The notes below the pieces were generated by a model. The model saw only the letters and a list, made by a program, of their open reading frames with translations, searched no databases and was not told the origin of the DNA. The position numbers and the translations under genes are program-made. From the NCBI RefSeq assembly GCF_020880695.1, contig NZ_JAJIWO010000007.1, forward strand, positions 124,001 through 188,000: 64,000 nucleotides of DNA, read 5' to 3'. This document shows positions 43,535 to 53,388 of the stretch, piece after piece. The DNA is from Mucilaginibacter sp. UR6-11 (GTDB taxonomy: Bacteria; Bacteroidota; Bacteroidia; Sphingobacteriales; Sphingobacteriaceae). Every line of letters starts with the position of its first letter. Position 1 is the first letter of the stretch.

Positions 43535-45484
43535 ATGAAACAATTTTACAAAACATTCTTGTTTTTGTTAGCTCTGCGAGTATTACATCCGCTATGTGCT
43601 GTTTCACAAACCAGTGTTGACTCACAACAAAATAGTTCAGGGCTTTCTGTAAAAAAAATAAAAAAGTTATCAATAGAAGAGCTGATGAATATCGAAGTTA
43701 CTTCTGTATCAAAAAGGCCTGAAAAATTATCAGAAGTAGCATCTGCAATACAAATAATCACGCAGGAAGATATACATCGCTCGGGCGCTACCAATTTACC
43801 CGAAGCTTTAAGACTGTCACCAAATTTGCAGGTGGCACAATACAATTCATACGCCTGGATCATCAGCGCGCGGGGTTTCAATAATGTATTCTCTAATAAA
43901 TTACTGGTGTTGATTGATGGCCGTACTGTTTACAGCCCCCTTTTTGCAGGTGTATACTGGGATGCGCAAAGCGTGCCGTTAGAGGATGTAGACCGGATAG
44001 AAATTATTAGCGGACCCGGTGGTACCATTTGGGGAGCTAACGCCGTAAATGGGGTTATCAACATCATCACTAAAAAAGCTAAAGACACCCAGGGATTATA
44101 TCTATCAGCAGCGGCAGGAAGGTATCTGCATGATCAGTTTTCGGCGCGGTATGGCGGCAATATTGGTTCTGCTATAAGTTATAGAATATATGGATTACAC
44201 AACCAGCTTGATCAAACTCTTAACGCCAAAGGACAAAATAATACCGATAACTGGTATTTGAACCAAGGCGGTTTAAGGGTTGATTATGATGCCGGGGGAG
44301 CAAATAAACTTTCATTTCAGGGCAATGCTGAGGGCGGAACAGAACATACGAGTCCGGGGCCAAGCAGCTTTGACCACCAGGATATAATGGGCCAATGGTC
44401 ACACACCTTTTCGCCGCAATCTGATTTGCAGGTACAGGCCTATTATGACCGCATGTGGCGACGGGATCTGCTGGGCACCATTAATGATCAGCTGGAAACG
44501 TATGACATTGATCTGCAGCATCATGTTCAACTAAGCAAAGATAATAACCTGCTTTGGGGCGCCGGTTACCGGCTAATGCGCGACAACTCGCAAAACACCA
44601 GTACATTTGTCGGGTTTGTACCAGCCGTAAGGAATCTGCACCTCTACAGTGGGTTTATACAGGATGAAATCCAGTTAGTGCCTGATGCTTTTAAACTTAC
44701 CATCGGCACAAAATTGCTGCATAATGATTATTCTGGTTTTGAAATTCAGCCAAGCGTACGCCTGGCTTGGACACCGGTTCAGCAACAAACCGTGTGGGCC
44801 TCTATATCCCACGCTGTACGCACGCCAAGCCGCATAGATGTTGATTATCATATCCCTACTTATCCGGTGGCTCCATCAGTACAAAATGTGGGTGGTGGTC
44901 CCAACTTTACATCAGAGAAGCTAATTGCTTATGAACTGGGGTACCGCGTGCAGGCAAATCAAAAGCTATCATTGTCAATAGCTACCTTTTATAACCAATA
45001 TGATGACCTTTATAGCGTAGAGGTAGTGCCCGGCACCTTAACCTACCTGATACAAAACGGCATGAAGGGAAATTCGGAAGGTGCTGAATTAACCGGTATG
45101 TACCAGGCTACCGCAAGCTGGCGGTTGCGGGGTGGATATACATTTTACCATAAAAACATTGAGGACAAGCCGGGACATACTTTTGATGTTACTTATGAAG
45201 GTACAGACCCCCAAAATCAGGTTATGCTGCAATCTATGCTTGATCTTTTTAAACATTTTCAATTTGATGTTGTAGGTCGTTTCGTCAGCGGCCGTCCGCG
45301 GTCGGTTATTGCGGGGATACCAGCAGTAAATGGTTATGCCAATTTAGATGTCCGCGTGGCCTGGCAATACAAATCCCTTGAACTTTCGGTAGCAGGGCAA
45401 AATATTGCTAACCCAAATCATGTGGAATTTGCTGCTAACCGTATTCCGCGAAATATTTATGGTAAGATCGCAATCAGGTTTTAA
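43535..45484 (+). CDS. TonB-dependent outer membrane receptor of the Yfi-like unit
   Basis: The product has 649 residues from the ATG at 43535 with a signal peptide ending near CAVSQ. A short N-terminal extension (LSIEELMNIEVTSVSKRPEK) is the mark of receptors in this subgroup; the plug follows (IQIITQEDIHRSGATNLPEA, LVLIDGRTVYSPLFAGVYWD, IEIISGPGGTIWGANAVNGV), then a 22-strand-type barrel ending in RIPRNIYGKIAIRF. It has neither STN nor SusD partner. The stop overlaps the start of the YfiR-like gene by 1 base (TAATG). It probably senses or imports a ligand and reports through the periplasmic YfiR-like protein to the kinase. Confidence 0.92.
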   Translation: MKQFYKTFLFLLALRVLHPLCAVSQTSVDSQQNSSGLSVKKIKKLSIEELMNIEVTSVSKRPEKLSEVASAIQIITQEDIHRSGATNLPEALRLSPNLQVAQYNSYAWIISARGFNNVFSNKLLVLIDGRTVYSPLFAGVYWDAQSVPLEDVDRIEIISGPGGTIWGANAVNGVINIITKKAKDTQGLYLSAAAGRYLHDQFSARYGGNIGSAISYRIYGLHNQLDQTLNAKGQNNTDNWYLNQGGLRVDYDAGGANKLSFQGNAEGGTEHTSPGPSSFDHQDIMGQWSHTFSPQSDLQVQAYYDRMWRRDLLGTINDQLETYDIDLQHHVQLSKDNNLLWGAGYRLMRDNSQNTSTFVGFVPAVRNLHLYSGFIQDEIQLVPDAFKLTIGTKLLHNDYSGFEIQPSVRLAWTPVQQQTVWASISHAVRTPSRIDVDYHIPTYPVAPSVQNVGGGPNFTSEKLIAYELGYRVQANQKLSLSIATFYNQYDDLYSVEVVPGTLTYLIQNGMKGNSEGAELTGMYQATASWRLRGGYTFYHKNIEDKPGHTFDVTYEGTDPQNQVMLQSMLDLFKHFQFDVVGRFVSGRPRSVIAGIPAVNGYANLDVRVAWQYKSLELSVAGQNIANPNHVEFAANRIPRNIYGKIAIRF

Positions 45485-46053
45485 TGGCTAAAGCAAAATA
45501 TACAACTGCCGGATTGTTAAAGGCCATAAGGCTTTTAGCTGTCATGCTGTTTTTTGCTTTTTCATTTAATATTTCAAAAGTGCAGGCGCAACATAAGCCA
45601 TCGCTGGAGTATCAGGTAAAAGCTGCCTTTATCTTTAATTTCACCAAGTTTGTTAACTGGCCGTCGTCAGTTTTTAAATCTGCCGATGCTCCCTTTATAA
45701 TTGGCATCATTGGCGATGACCCCTTTGGGCCTTATCTGGATGAGCTTGTAAAAGGCGAAAAAATAGGCACCCATAAAATAATAGTTGTGCGTTATACTGA
45801 TGTTAATGACGCTACCAATTGCCATATGTTGTTTATAAATGCCAACCCTGTTATCCAACAAAACGTATTAGCACTCACCAATAACCAAAAAATTTTAACT
45901 GTAAGTGACTCTGCCAGTTTGGGGACCAGGGGTAGTAATATTTCTTTCTTTAAGCAAAACAATAAAGTAAAAATCGAAATAAATATTAATGCTACAAAAA
46001 ACTCAAAACTTGAAATAAGCTCAAAACTGCTTAGCATAGCCAAACTTAACTAA
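45484..46053 (+). CDS. YfiR-like periplasmic protein (DUF4154)
   Basis: The product has 189 residues with an N-terminal hydrophobic signal (LLAVMLFFAFSFNISKVQAQ). The mature part is DUF4154/YfiR: EYQVKAAFIFNFTKFVNWPS is the hallmark start, then IIGIIGDDPFGPYLDELVKG, and LTVSDSASLGTRGSNISFFK. In Pseudomonas YfiR represses the diguanylate cyclase YfiN by contact with its periplasmic domain. Here the gene lies between a TonB receptor and a kinase with a YfiN-like periplasmic domain, so a similar repressor or adaptor role toward the kinase is plausible. It overlaps the receptor gene by 1 base and precedes the kinase by 8. Confidence 0.9.
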   Translation: MAKAKYTTAGLLKAIRLLAVMLFFAFSFNISKVQAQHKPSLEYQVKAAFIFNFTKFVNWPSSVFKSADAPFIIGIIGDDPFGPYLDELVKGEKIGTHKIIVVRYTDVNDATNCHMLFINANPVIQQNVLALTNNQKILTVSDSASLGTRGSNISFFKQNNKVKIEININATKNSKLEISSKLLSIAKLN

Positions 46054-46061
46054 TTTGAGAA

Positions 46062-47819
46062 ATGAACTATAACGACATACCTATCCGACGAAAACTAATG
46101 GGCGCTATATTGTTCATTAGTTCAATTGTGTTGCTTATAATGTGTAGTGTTTACATGATTTTTGAATATTCAAGTTATAAAAATACGTTAAAAAGCAATG
46201 TATCAACATTAGCAGTGATTGCGGCCGCCAATAGTTCAGCGGCTCTTGCTTTTCAAAGCCGTACTGATGCTACCGAAACACTAAATACCCTTAAGGCTAA
46301 CAAACATATTGTTGCTGCCTGCCTGTATGACAGTGATGGAAACCTGTTTGCAACGTATCCGTCAAACATCTCACCGAAATTTTTCCCGGCGAAACCTCAA
46401 AAAGCAGGTTATACATTTGAAGAATCTTATTTGGTTGGTTTTGAACCCGTTTTTCAAAGATCATATCAATTGGGCACCTTGTTTATAAAGTCTGATATGA
46501 CTGAGATTTCCAGTCAGATTATAAATTTTGCGTGGATAGCCTTCATTCTCATCGCTGTATTATTATTTGTTGCTTACATACTGTCGATTAGGGTGCAGAG
46601 GATTATTTCAAAACCTATCCTGTCATTAAAAAAAACGGCAACGATGGTTTCAGAAAACAATGACTATGCTTTACGCGCGGTTAAGGCCAGTAATGATGAG
46701 TTGGGTACGCTGACGGACTCATTTAACCAAATGCTCGACCAAATTGAAATACAGAATCTTGAAATAAAAGCGGCTGCTATTGAAAGTTCAAAACTGGCCG
46801 CTATAGTTGAATCATCAAATGATGCCATAGTCGGCATGACACTGGATGGCATAATTAACAGTTGGAATGATGCTGCCGAGAGAATGTTCCATTATAAGGC
46901 TAATGAAATAATTGGCCAGTCGATAATGATACTTGTACCGGCCGAAGTCCAAAACCAGGAAATTGAAATATTGTCGGGTTTAAAAAAGGGCGAAAGCGTT
47001 AGCCAATGGGAAACCCAAAGAATAACGAAAGAAAAAAAACTACTTGATGTGTCACTGACTATATCACCGGTTAAAAATGCCCATGGCGATATCATCGGCT
47101 CATCAAAAATTGCCCGCGATATAAGTGAAAAGAAACTGGAAGAGCAGCGCAAAAATGATTTTATAGCCATGGTTAGCCATGAGCTCAAAACACCGCTTAC
47201 TTCTATCCGGTCATACATCCAGGTACTGCTGGCAAAAGCCAAAACTGAACAAGATGAGTTTAAGCTAAATGCACTTACCCGTGCTGATGCACAGTCGAAA
47301 AAAATGACCACCATGATTAATGACTTTCTTAATCTAACCAGGCTTGAGGAAGGTAAAATTCAACTCACCAAAGAGTTATTCGATCTGCATCCCGTTATAC
47401 AGGAAGTTACGGCAGATGCGCAGTTTTTGGCAATCAGCCATACGATACTGTTTAAAGGCTGCGATGGCGTTAAAGTTTATGCAGACAAGGATAAGATTGG
47501 GCAGGTAATGATTAACCTGCTAAGCAACGCGGTAAAATACTCACCTACCAATAGCACAATATTGGTTGATTGCAATGTTAGCGCCGGGAAAATCAAAGTA
47601 TGCATCAGAGATCAGGGCATAGGTATCAGCCGCGAAGATCAGAAAAAACTTTTCAATCGTTTTTACCGGGTAAGAAATGAAAAGGTAAAAACTGTATCCG
47701 GCTTTGGCATCGGACTATACCTGGTATCTGAGATTTTGCGCTACCATGACAGTAAAATCGAAGTTGAAAGTGAAGAAGGTAAGGGCTCAACTTTTTGGTT
47801 CATGCTGGACGTGAAATAG
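46062..47819 (+). CDS. CHASE8-like/HAMP/PAS sensor histidine kinase
   Basis: The product has 585 residues. TM1 (about 12-30), a periplasmic domain (about 33-145) resembling CHASE8 as in YfiN (STLAVIAAANSSAALAFQSR and VAACLYDSDGNLFATYPSNI), TM2 (about 150-172), HAMP (about 173-225), PAS (about 243-360, SSNDAIVGMTLDGIINSWND), then the HisKA domain with H373 in FIAMVSHELKTPLTSIRSY and a complete HATPase (INLLSNAVKYS, VCIRDQGIGIS, GFGIGLYLVSEIL). There is no GGDEF domain, and no response regulator gene lies next to it. It is the third gene of the receptor/YfiR/kinase unit and replaces the cyclase as output. Confidence 0.93.
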   Translation: MNYNDIPIRRKLMGAILFISSIVLLIMCSVYMIFEYSSYKNTLKSNVSTLAVIAAANSSAALAFQSRTDATETLNTLKANKHIVAACLYDSDGNLFATYPSNISPKFFPAKPQKAGYTFEESYLVGFEPVFQRSYQLGTLFIKSDMTEISSQIINFAWIAFILIAVLLFVAYILSIRVQRIISKPILSLKKTATMVSENNDYALRAVKASNDELGTLTDSFNQMLDQIEIQNLEIKAAAIESSKLAAIVESSNDAIVGMTLDGIINSWNDAAERMFHYKANEIIGQSIMILVPAEVQNQEIEILSGLKKGESVSQWETQRITKEKKLLDVSLTISPVKNAHGDIIGSSKIARDISEKKLEEQRKNDFIAMVSHELKTPLTSIRSYIQVLLAKAKTEQDEFKLNALTRADAQSKKMTTMINDFLNLTRLEEGKIQLTKELFDLHPVIQEVTADAQFLAISHTILFKGCDGVKVYADKDKIGQVMINLLSNAVKYSPTNSTILVDCNVSAGKIKVCIRDQGIGISREDQKKLFNRFYRVRNEKVKTVSGFGIGLYLVSEILRYHDSKIEVESEEGKGSTFWFMLDVK

Positions 47820-47844
47820 CAGATTCCGGTTTAATAGCTCACTA

Positions 47845-50427
47845 CTACAAGTGTAATATAGTTTGAGCCCGGTATAAATTATCTGCCGACTGCAAAATTT
47901 TAGCTTTCAGTTTAGGATTATAGCCGGGATGTTTTTTCAGGAAATCGCTTACTATCTGCAGGGCTGCTTTATCCTGGTAACTACCCAGTACGGCGCCCAA
48001 CCATGACTGCGGAAAAAACACATCGCCTGTTCTTTGTATTTCCTCTACCAGCTCCAAACTTTTTGGCAGATATTTTATAGATGTATTTTGTCTAAGCGGA
48101 TGATTTAAATAAGCTAAAGCAGTATTTACCCAAGCCTCTTTTTGGCGGTTCTTGCGTTCGGCAAGGCTAATGAAAAAGTCGTCGCGCTCTTTAGGATCTG
48201 ATGACAGGGCAGGCATTAAAAATGTCAGTCTGTTTTTTCGCTCTATGTTAGTAATACGGTCGTGCTGCTCCTGCAAAACATTAGTTACCGTGTTACTTTT
48301 CAATGCAATTGTAAGTGCAAGGCTTATGTAATCATCCTCGGTTAACTTAACACTAGCCGGAGCTCTTTGATCCTTCCAAATCACGGTTATGCGGTTGTCG
48401 GCTTCAGGGCTTAAATAAATATCCTGGTAGGCTTTAAAAAGTATTTTTTTGTTATTGGCCGGGGTTTGCTGTTCCATTGCAGTCCATAACTGTTTTTCAA
48501 GCCGGGCAGTATAGGCAGGCCGACCGGGGGGGCTGATAAAGCCCCAATAAATACCGGTGATGTAACCGCTTATCAGCCGCAGATTCATTTCGTCTTTTTC
48601 GGCGGTTAAACCACCGGCAAGCAGCGTCAATAACTCTTCAGGTTTAAATGAACGCCCGGCCAGCATATTTTCATAAGCGGCAATATAGGCCGACGCTCTT
48701 TCTAACGGGCTTTTTATAGCAAATAAACTACGTGCTATGTCTTTATCTGTCGGGAACAAACCGTAGCCCATACCATCCGCATTAAATACAATATATAGCG
48801 GCTTGGGTAGACCATTAACCGATGCCAGGTTTATGGTTTGGTTATCCATATTTACGGCTATGTTTTTGGTGTAGGCAGGATAATGCAAGGCCACCGTGAA
48901 CATCTGTGGCCAAATGCGATTAGCGCCGGCTTCCGGACGCTGGTTAATTGTAAAGCTATTTATCTTATTGCCTTTATAATTAACTGCATAATTAAATACC
49001 GGCCTGCCCGGCTGATTTACCCAAACTTTGTTCCAGGTATAAAGATTTGTTTTGCTGTACTTGCTTAAAATGGCTATCAGGTCATCCCAGGTGGCGTTGC
49101 CGTATGCGTATTTTTTCAGGTATTCCCTGATACCTTTTTGGAAATTCTCTTTACCCATCAGTTTTTCCAGTTGGCGCATCATAACAGGCGCTTTATGGTA
49201 AATAATATTACCATAAAGCGAACCGGCATCCTGCAAATTATCCAGCTGCTGGCGGATAGGATTGGCTCCTTGTGTGCGGTCAACGCCATAAGCTGCAGGA
49301 TAATGATCTTGTAAAAACTTTTGGTTAAAAGCTTCGCTGCCCTGCAGTTTCTCAGCAACCTTATCAGCCATGAAATTGGCAAACACCTCTTTCATCCAAA
49401 CATCATTGAACCATTGCATGGTTACAAGGTCGCCAAACCACATATGTGCTGTTTCGTGCGAGATCACATTGGCACGGGCAATTAACTGATCTTTGGTAGC
49501 GCCGTCATCCAAAAACAACGCCGATGATTTATACTGCACCTCGCCGGGGTGTTCCATCCCACCAAACTGAAAATCAGGGATTGCCACAAAACCCACCTTT
49601 TGAAACGGGAATGCTATGCCAGTCCAATTCTCTAAAAAAGTTATGGCATCCGCATGCGCCTTAAAAACAGAATCAACGCTGAGTTTGATCTTAGTTGAAT
49701 CAGTCTCCCGGTACAAAAATTCCGCCGGGCGTCTGCCAACATTTTTGATTACAGATGTATATTTACCGGCGGTAAACGAAAACAGGTAAGTAGGAAGTTT
49801 TTCGGTATCATCAAAAAAGAAGTTAAAGGTCCCATCTTTTTCTTCGCGAGGTGACCGTAGTTCGGTTTTACCGTTAGCCAATACCCACCAGCCTTTAGGC
49901 ACATTAAGCATTAAAGAAAACCTGGCCTTCATATCAGGCTGATCAAAGCAGGGAAAAATTGTCCGCGCACGATCCGGGACAGACAGGCTGTACAGGTAAT
50001 CATCATTACGGTTAAGTGAAGCGTCACCAGCTATAAATGAGATGGCGACACCGTTTGAGCCGGTATGTAAATATTTTTTATCAATAATAATATGTTCGTT
50101 GTTAATCAATACCGGAATTTTCTGGTAACTGGTATTAACGAGAAACTGAAGCTCGGTGATAAAATTGGCATCGTGTTTAAAATCGATTTGAAGGTCCTGT
50201 TCTGCCGAACTAAGCTCAAATTCAATTACTACCCCGCCGGTAACAGGTTTACTTTTTACATCGGGAATTTTAAAACTCATGCGGTAGTAAACATTACTGA
50301 TCACCTTTTTACGATACCCTGCCAACTGCTGGGATACGCCGGGTTCGACAGGTAACGGTTTCACCATCTGCGCACAGGCAGCAGTATTTAAAAGTAATAA
50401 TATGATGCTTAACTTATAAATCCTCAT
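47845..50427 (-). CDS. M1 family aminopeptidase, secreted
   Basis: The product has 860 residues. Signal peptide MRIYKLSIILLLLNTAACAQ (a lipoprotein-like Cys may also be used). N-terminal beta domain (about 25-240), then the M1 catalytic domain with GGMEHPG (M291; exopeptidase substrate motif) and the zinc site H324-E-x-x-H328 with E347 (ISHETAHMWFGD then WMKEVFANFMADK). The C-terminal helical domain (about 560-860) is typical of the family. It removes N-terminal amino acids from peptides outside the cytoplasm. It is the last gene of the GH30/pxp unit, 10 bases after the Nramp-like gene, which suggests it supplies amino acids or pyroglutamate for the 5-oxoprolinase. Confidence 0.93.
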   Translation of the reverse strand: MRIYKLSIILLLLNTAACAQMVKPLPVEPGVSQQLAGYRKKVISNVYYRMSFKIPDVKSKPVTGGVVIEFELSSAEQDLQIDFKHDANFITELQFLVNTSYQKIPVLINNEHIIIDKKYLHTGSNGVAISFIAGDASLNRNDDYLYSLSVPDRARTIFPCFDQPDMKARFSLMLNVPKGWWVLANGKTELRSPREEKDGTFNFFFDDTEKLPTYLFSFTAGKYTSVIKNVGRRPAEFLYRETDSTKIKLSVDSVFKAHADAITFLENWTGIAFPFQKVGFVAIPDFQFGGMEHPGEVQYKSSALFLDDGATKDQLIARANVISHETAHMWFGDLVTMQWFNDVWMKEVFANFMADKVAEKLQGSEAFNQKFLQDHYPAAYGVDRTQGANPIRQQLDNLQDAGSLYGNIIYHKAPVMMRQLEKLMGKENFQKGIREYLKKYAYGNATWDDLIAILSKYSKTNLYTWNKVWVNQPGRPVFNYAVNYKGNKINSFTINQRPEAGANRIWPQMFTVALHYPAYTKNIAVNMDNQTINLASVNGLPKPLYIVFNADGMGYGLFPTDKDIARSLFAIKSPLERASAYIAAYENMLAGRSFKPEELLTLLAGGLTAEKDEMNLRLISGYITGIYWGFISPPGRPAYTARLEKQLWTAMEQQTPANNKKILFKAYQDIYLSPEADNRITVIWKDQRAPASVKLTEDDYISLALTIALKSNTVTNVLQEQHDRITNIERKNRLTFLMPALSSDPKERDDFFISLAERKNRQKEAWVNTALAYLNHPLRQNTSIKYLPKSLELVEEIQRTGDVFFPQSWLGAVLGSYQDKAALQIVSDFLKKHPGYNPKLKAKILQSADNLYRAQTILHL

Positions 50428-50437
50428 TGATAAAACT

Positions 50438-51619
50438 TTAATAACCTAACATTTGAATAATAGCCCCGCAACTCATCCATGTCATGGTGCCTACCACAAT
50501 AATACCTAATATGGTTAACAAAACGGGCTGCCTATAGTCGGCTATAATTCTGGTGCGATAAGCTGCCATCAGCATCACACCTAAAGCAATGGGTAATATA
50601 AACCCGTTAATTGCCCCAACCGCTAAAAGCGTTTTAACCGGTTTGCCCACAATTTCAAAAATAATGCACGATATAATGATAAAGCAAATAATGATTTCGC
50701 GGTTAAATTTCAATATCACCGGATGAAAGCTTTTGACAAACGAAACTGAGGTGTAGGCCGAACCCACTACCGATGATACCCCAGCCGCAAACATTACCAG
50801 GCCAAATATTTTATAGCCCAGCTGCCCGCTGGCCAATTTAAAAACTGAAGCCGCCGGGTTAGCCGGATCAAGCCTGCCACCTGCAGTAATAACACCTAAT
50901 GCCGCAATAAATAACAATATTCGCATTAAAGAGGCTAAGCCTATTGCACTTAACGCGCCTTTATTGGTTTGGGATAAATTTTCTTTGCCCGTTTGCCCGG
51001 CATCCAGCAGCCGGTGGGCACCGGCAAAGGTAATATAGCCGCCGACAGTTCCCCCCACAATAGTCAGCACAGCGGTAAAGCTAAAATGTGTTGGCGCTAC
51101 TGACCGGAAAGCCGCCTCGATCAACGGAGGTTTACTGATATAGGCGATAAACAGTGCTAAGCCTATTTTTAACAGGCCCATGGTTTTGGCGAAAACATCC
51201 ATAACCTTACCTGCTTCTTTGTAAACAAATATTCCTATGGCGATAATAGCGCTCATGATAGCACCCTGCCCTACGCTAACGCCAAACAACACATTGAGCC
51301 CCAGTCCTGCGCCGGCGATATTGCCGATATTAAACGCCATCCCCCCTAAAAAAACCAGGAACGAAATAAAATAACCCAAACCCGGAAAAACCATATTGGC
51401 AATGTCCTGCGCTGGCTTATCAGCCACTGTTATAATACGCCAGATATTTAGCTGCGCAATAGCATCCAGTATTACGGAAAGCAATATCACAAAACCAAAA
51501 CTGGCGCCTAATTGCTCCGTAAAAACTGCGGTCTGTGTTAAAAACCCGGGGCCGATGGCCGATGACGCCATCAGAAAGGCGGCACCTAATAGTATGCTCC
51601 AGTTATACTGTTTCTTCAT
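50438..51619 (-). CDS. Nramp-related transporter lacking the DPGN motif
   Basis: The product has 393 residues and about eleven spans and belongs to the Nramp-related group seen with 5-oxoprolinase genes. The TM1 motif that binds metal in true Nramp proteins (DPGN) is replaced by GPGF (residues 23-26), and the TM6 motif is replaced by ITFAGAHRLLD, without the metal-binding Met. This argues against divalent metals as substrate; uptake of 5-oxoproline or a related compound is a reasonable guess from context. It starts directly at the pxpA stop with no gap (ATG at 51619) and is followed by the M1 peptidase gene. Confidence 0.85.
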   Translation of the reverse strand: MKKQYNWSILLGAAFLMASSAIGPGFLTQTAVFTEQLGASFGFVILLSVILDAIAQLNIWRIITVADKPAQDIANMVFPGLGYFISFLVFLGGMAFNIGNIAGAGLGLNVLFGVSVGQGAIMSAIIAIGIFVYKEAGKVMDVFAKTMGLLKIGLALFIAYISKPPLIEAAFRSVAPTHFSFTAVLTIVGGTVGGYITFAGAHRLLDAGQTGKENLSQTNKGALSAIGLASLMRILLFIAALGVITAGGRLDPANPAASVFKLASGQLGYKIFGLVMFAAGVSSVVGSAYTSVSFVKSFHPVILKFNREIIICFIIISCIIFEIVGKPVKTLLAVGAINGFILPIALGVMLMAAYRTRIIADYRQPVLLTILGIIVVGTMTWMSCGAIIQMLGY

Positions 51620-52378
51620 TTATACAACCGGGGCCTTAATGATTATACCCTCGCTTTTTAATTTCTGGCTGATCATTTTGGCGAACTCAACCGGGTGAGA
51701 GCCATCGCCATGCAGGCAAAGCGTTTCCGCTTTAAGATGAATTTTCTTTCGATTTACCGAGATTACCTGCTGCTGCACCATCAGCAAAACCTGTTCAATC
51801 GTTTGCTGCTCATTAGTTATTAGGGCATTGTTTTGGCTGCGTGGGGTAAGCGAGCCGTCGTCCTGATAGGTACGGTCAGCAAATACCTCGGACGCGGTAA
51901 CAATACCCGATTTTTTTGCAGCCTCAATCATTTCGCTGCCAGCCAGCGCATATAAGATTAATGACGAATCAAAATCATGTACTGCCTGCACAATAGCTTT
52001 AGCCAGCGCGGCATCTTTAGCTGCCATGTTATATAATGCGCCATGCGCCTTTACATGATGCAATTTGCCACCTGCCGCTTTAACAAAACCATATAAAGCC
52101 CCGATCTGGTAAAGGGTGATCTGGTAGGCTTCATTAGCCGTTATCTTCATATCCCGGCGGCCAAAGCCCTGCAAATCGGGCAGGCCAGGATGCGCGCCTA
52201 TAGCTACACCCTTTTTTATGGCGATGGCAACGGTATGCTGCATTACTTCGGGGTCGCCGGCATGGTATCCGCAGGCTATATTGGCTGATGTAATGTAATC
52301 CATCAACATGTCATCATTGGGCATCGGGTAGTTACCAAACGCCTCGCCCATATCGCAGTTAAGATCTATGCTTTGCAT
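51620..52378 (-). CDS. pxpA: 5-oxoprolinase subunit PxpA (LamB/YcsF family)
   Basis: The product has 252 residues. Diagnostic motifs: MQSIDLNCDMGEAFGNY at the start, ITSANIACGYHAGDPEVM, IGAHPGLPDLQGFGRRDM, HHVKAHGALYNM and the late LCLHGDGSHPVEFAK. It is the hydrolysing part of the ATP-dependent 5-oxoprolinase PxpABC, which opens 5-oxo-L-proline (pyroglutamate) to glutamate in the cytoplasm. PxpB, PxpC and PxpA are all encoded in this operon, so the complex is complete. Length matches the family. Confidence 0.95.
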   Translation of the reverse strand: MQSIDLNCDMGEAFGNYPMPNDDMLMDYITSANIACGYHAGDPEVMQHTVAIAIKKGVAIGAHPGLPDLQGFGRRDMKITANEAYQITLYQIGALYGFVKAAGGKLHHVKAHGALYNMAAKDAALAKAIVQAVHDFDSSLILYALAGSEMIEAAKKSGIVTASEVFADRTYQDDGSLTPRSQNNALITNEQQTIEQVLLMVQQQVISVNRKKIHLKAETLCLHGDGSHPVEFAKMISQKLKSEGIIIKAPVV

Positions 52379-52394
52379 GATGTTAAATATCTGA

Positions 52395-53387
52395 TTATAA
52401 AAATTTGCTGTTAACAGCAGTTGTTAGCCTTTGCAATTGCAGTTCACGTTCAAGATACAGCATTTCTGCTTCACGTGGGCCTATCTCTTTAAAATAAATA
52501 GCGTCGCCAGGTTTAAGCTGAGCACACAGAGGCAGGTCGACCAAGGCAACCTGCGCCATACGCGGATATCCCCCCGTAGTTTGGCAGTCGGCCATTAAAA
52601 GTATCATGCCGCCATTGCCGGTGACCTGGATGGTACCCGGGGTAACTGCCGTACTCAGCAATTCATCTTTTTTTACGCGATTTAAAACCGCGCCTTCCAG
52701 GTGATACCCCATACGGTTGCTATTTGAGCCAATTATATAAGCAGTCGACAGAAAATCTAAAATAGCCTGACTATCAAACCAATTAAATTCATGAGCAGGT
52801 ATAACACGGATGGTTTTGCGATCGGCAGGTAATATTAATTGGCTCGGCAGGCTCCAATTGGTATAGCTCAATCCATCGCCTTTAAGGCTATCTAATATTT
52901 TTTGTGTAATGGTTGATACTTGCTCCGCGCCGTTTAATGTATCGCCGGCTTTTAGCGCCCGCCCGGCTAATCCGCCAAAACCTGCTGTAATGAAGGTGCT
53001 TTTACTACCTAAAACTTCAGGAACATCCCATCCACCGGCAACTGACAAATAGGTACGGCAGCCCAAACTCCTATTAATCAGTTTAACGGTTGTTCCTTTT
53101 GGGATAAACAACGGACGTTCGGCGGGTATTTTTTGTGAAGCTGCGATTAGCGTAGCACCATCACCGGCGTATGCTATAAGGACGTCCATATCGGCTTTAA
53201 ACTCAGCATCGGCATAGGTAAATTCAATAACTGCGTCGTTATTATTATTGCCCAGTACTTTATTGGCTATCCGCGCCGATAAGGTGTCCATAGCACCCGA
53301 AACCGATACTGCCTGCGACAAATACATACGCCGGCCCATATCCTGTATGGTTGTTAATAAGCCGGGTTTTATAAGCCGTATCTGCAT
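52395..53387 (-). CDS. pxpC: 5-oxoprolinase subunit PxpC (biotin-dependent carboxyltransferase-like)
   Basis: The product has 330 residues. It starts MQIRLIKPGLLTTIQDMGRR and contains VSVSGAMDTLSARIANKVLG, the glycine-rich GGWDVPEVLGSKST segment and TTGGYPRMAQV near the end, all typical of PxpC (allophanate-hydrolase-subunit-2-like fold). It begins 1 base after the pxpB stop and ends 16 bases before pxpA. With PxpB it is thought to phosphorylate 5-oxoproline for cleavage by PxpA. Confidence 0.95.
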   Translation of the reverse strand: MQIRLIKPGLLTTIQDMGRRMYLSQAVSVSGAMDTLSARIANKVLGNNNNDAVIEFTYADAEFKADMDVLIAYAGDGATLIAASQKIPAERPLFIPKGTTVKLINRSLGCRTYLSVAGGWDVPEVLGSKSTFITAGFGGLAGRALKAGDTLNGAEQVSTITQKILDSLKGDGLSYTNWSLPSQLILPADRKTIRVIPAHEFNWFDSQAILDFLSTAYIIGSNSNRMGYHLEGAVLNRVKKDELLSTAVTPGTIQVTGNGGMILLMADCQTTGGYPRMAQVALVDLPLCAQLKPGDAIYFKEIGPREAEMLYLERELQLQRLTTAVNSKFL

Positions 53388-53388
53388 A

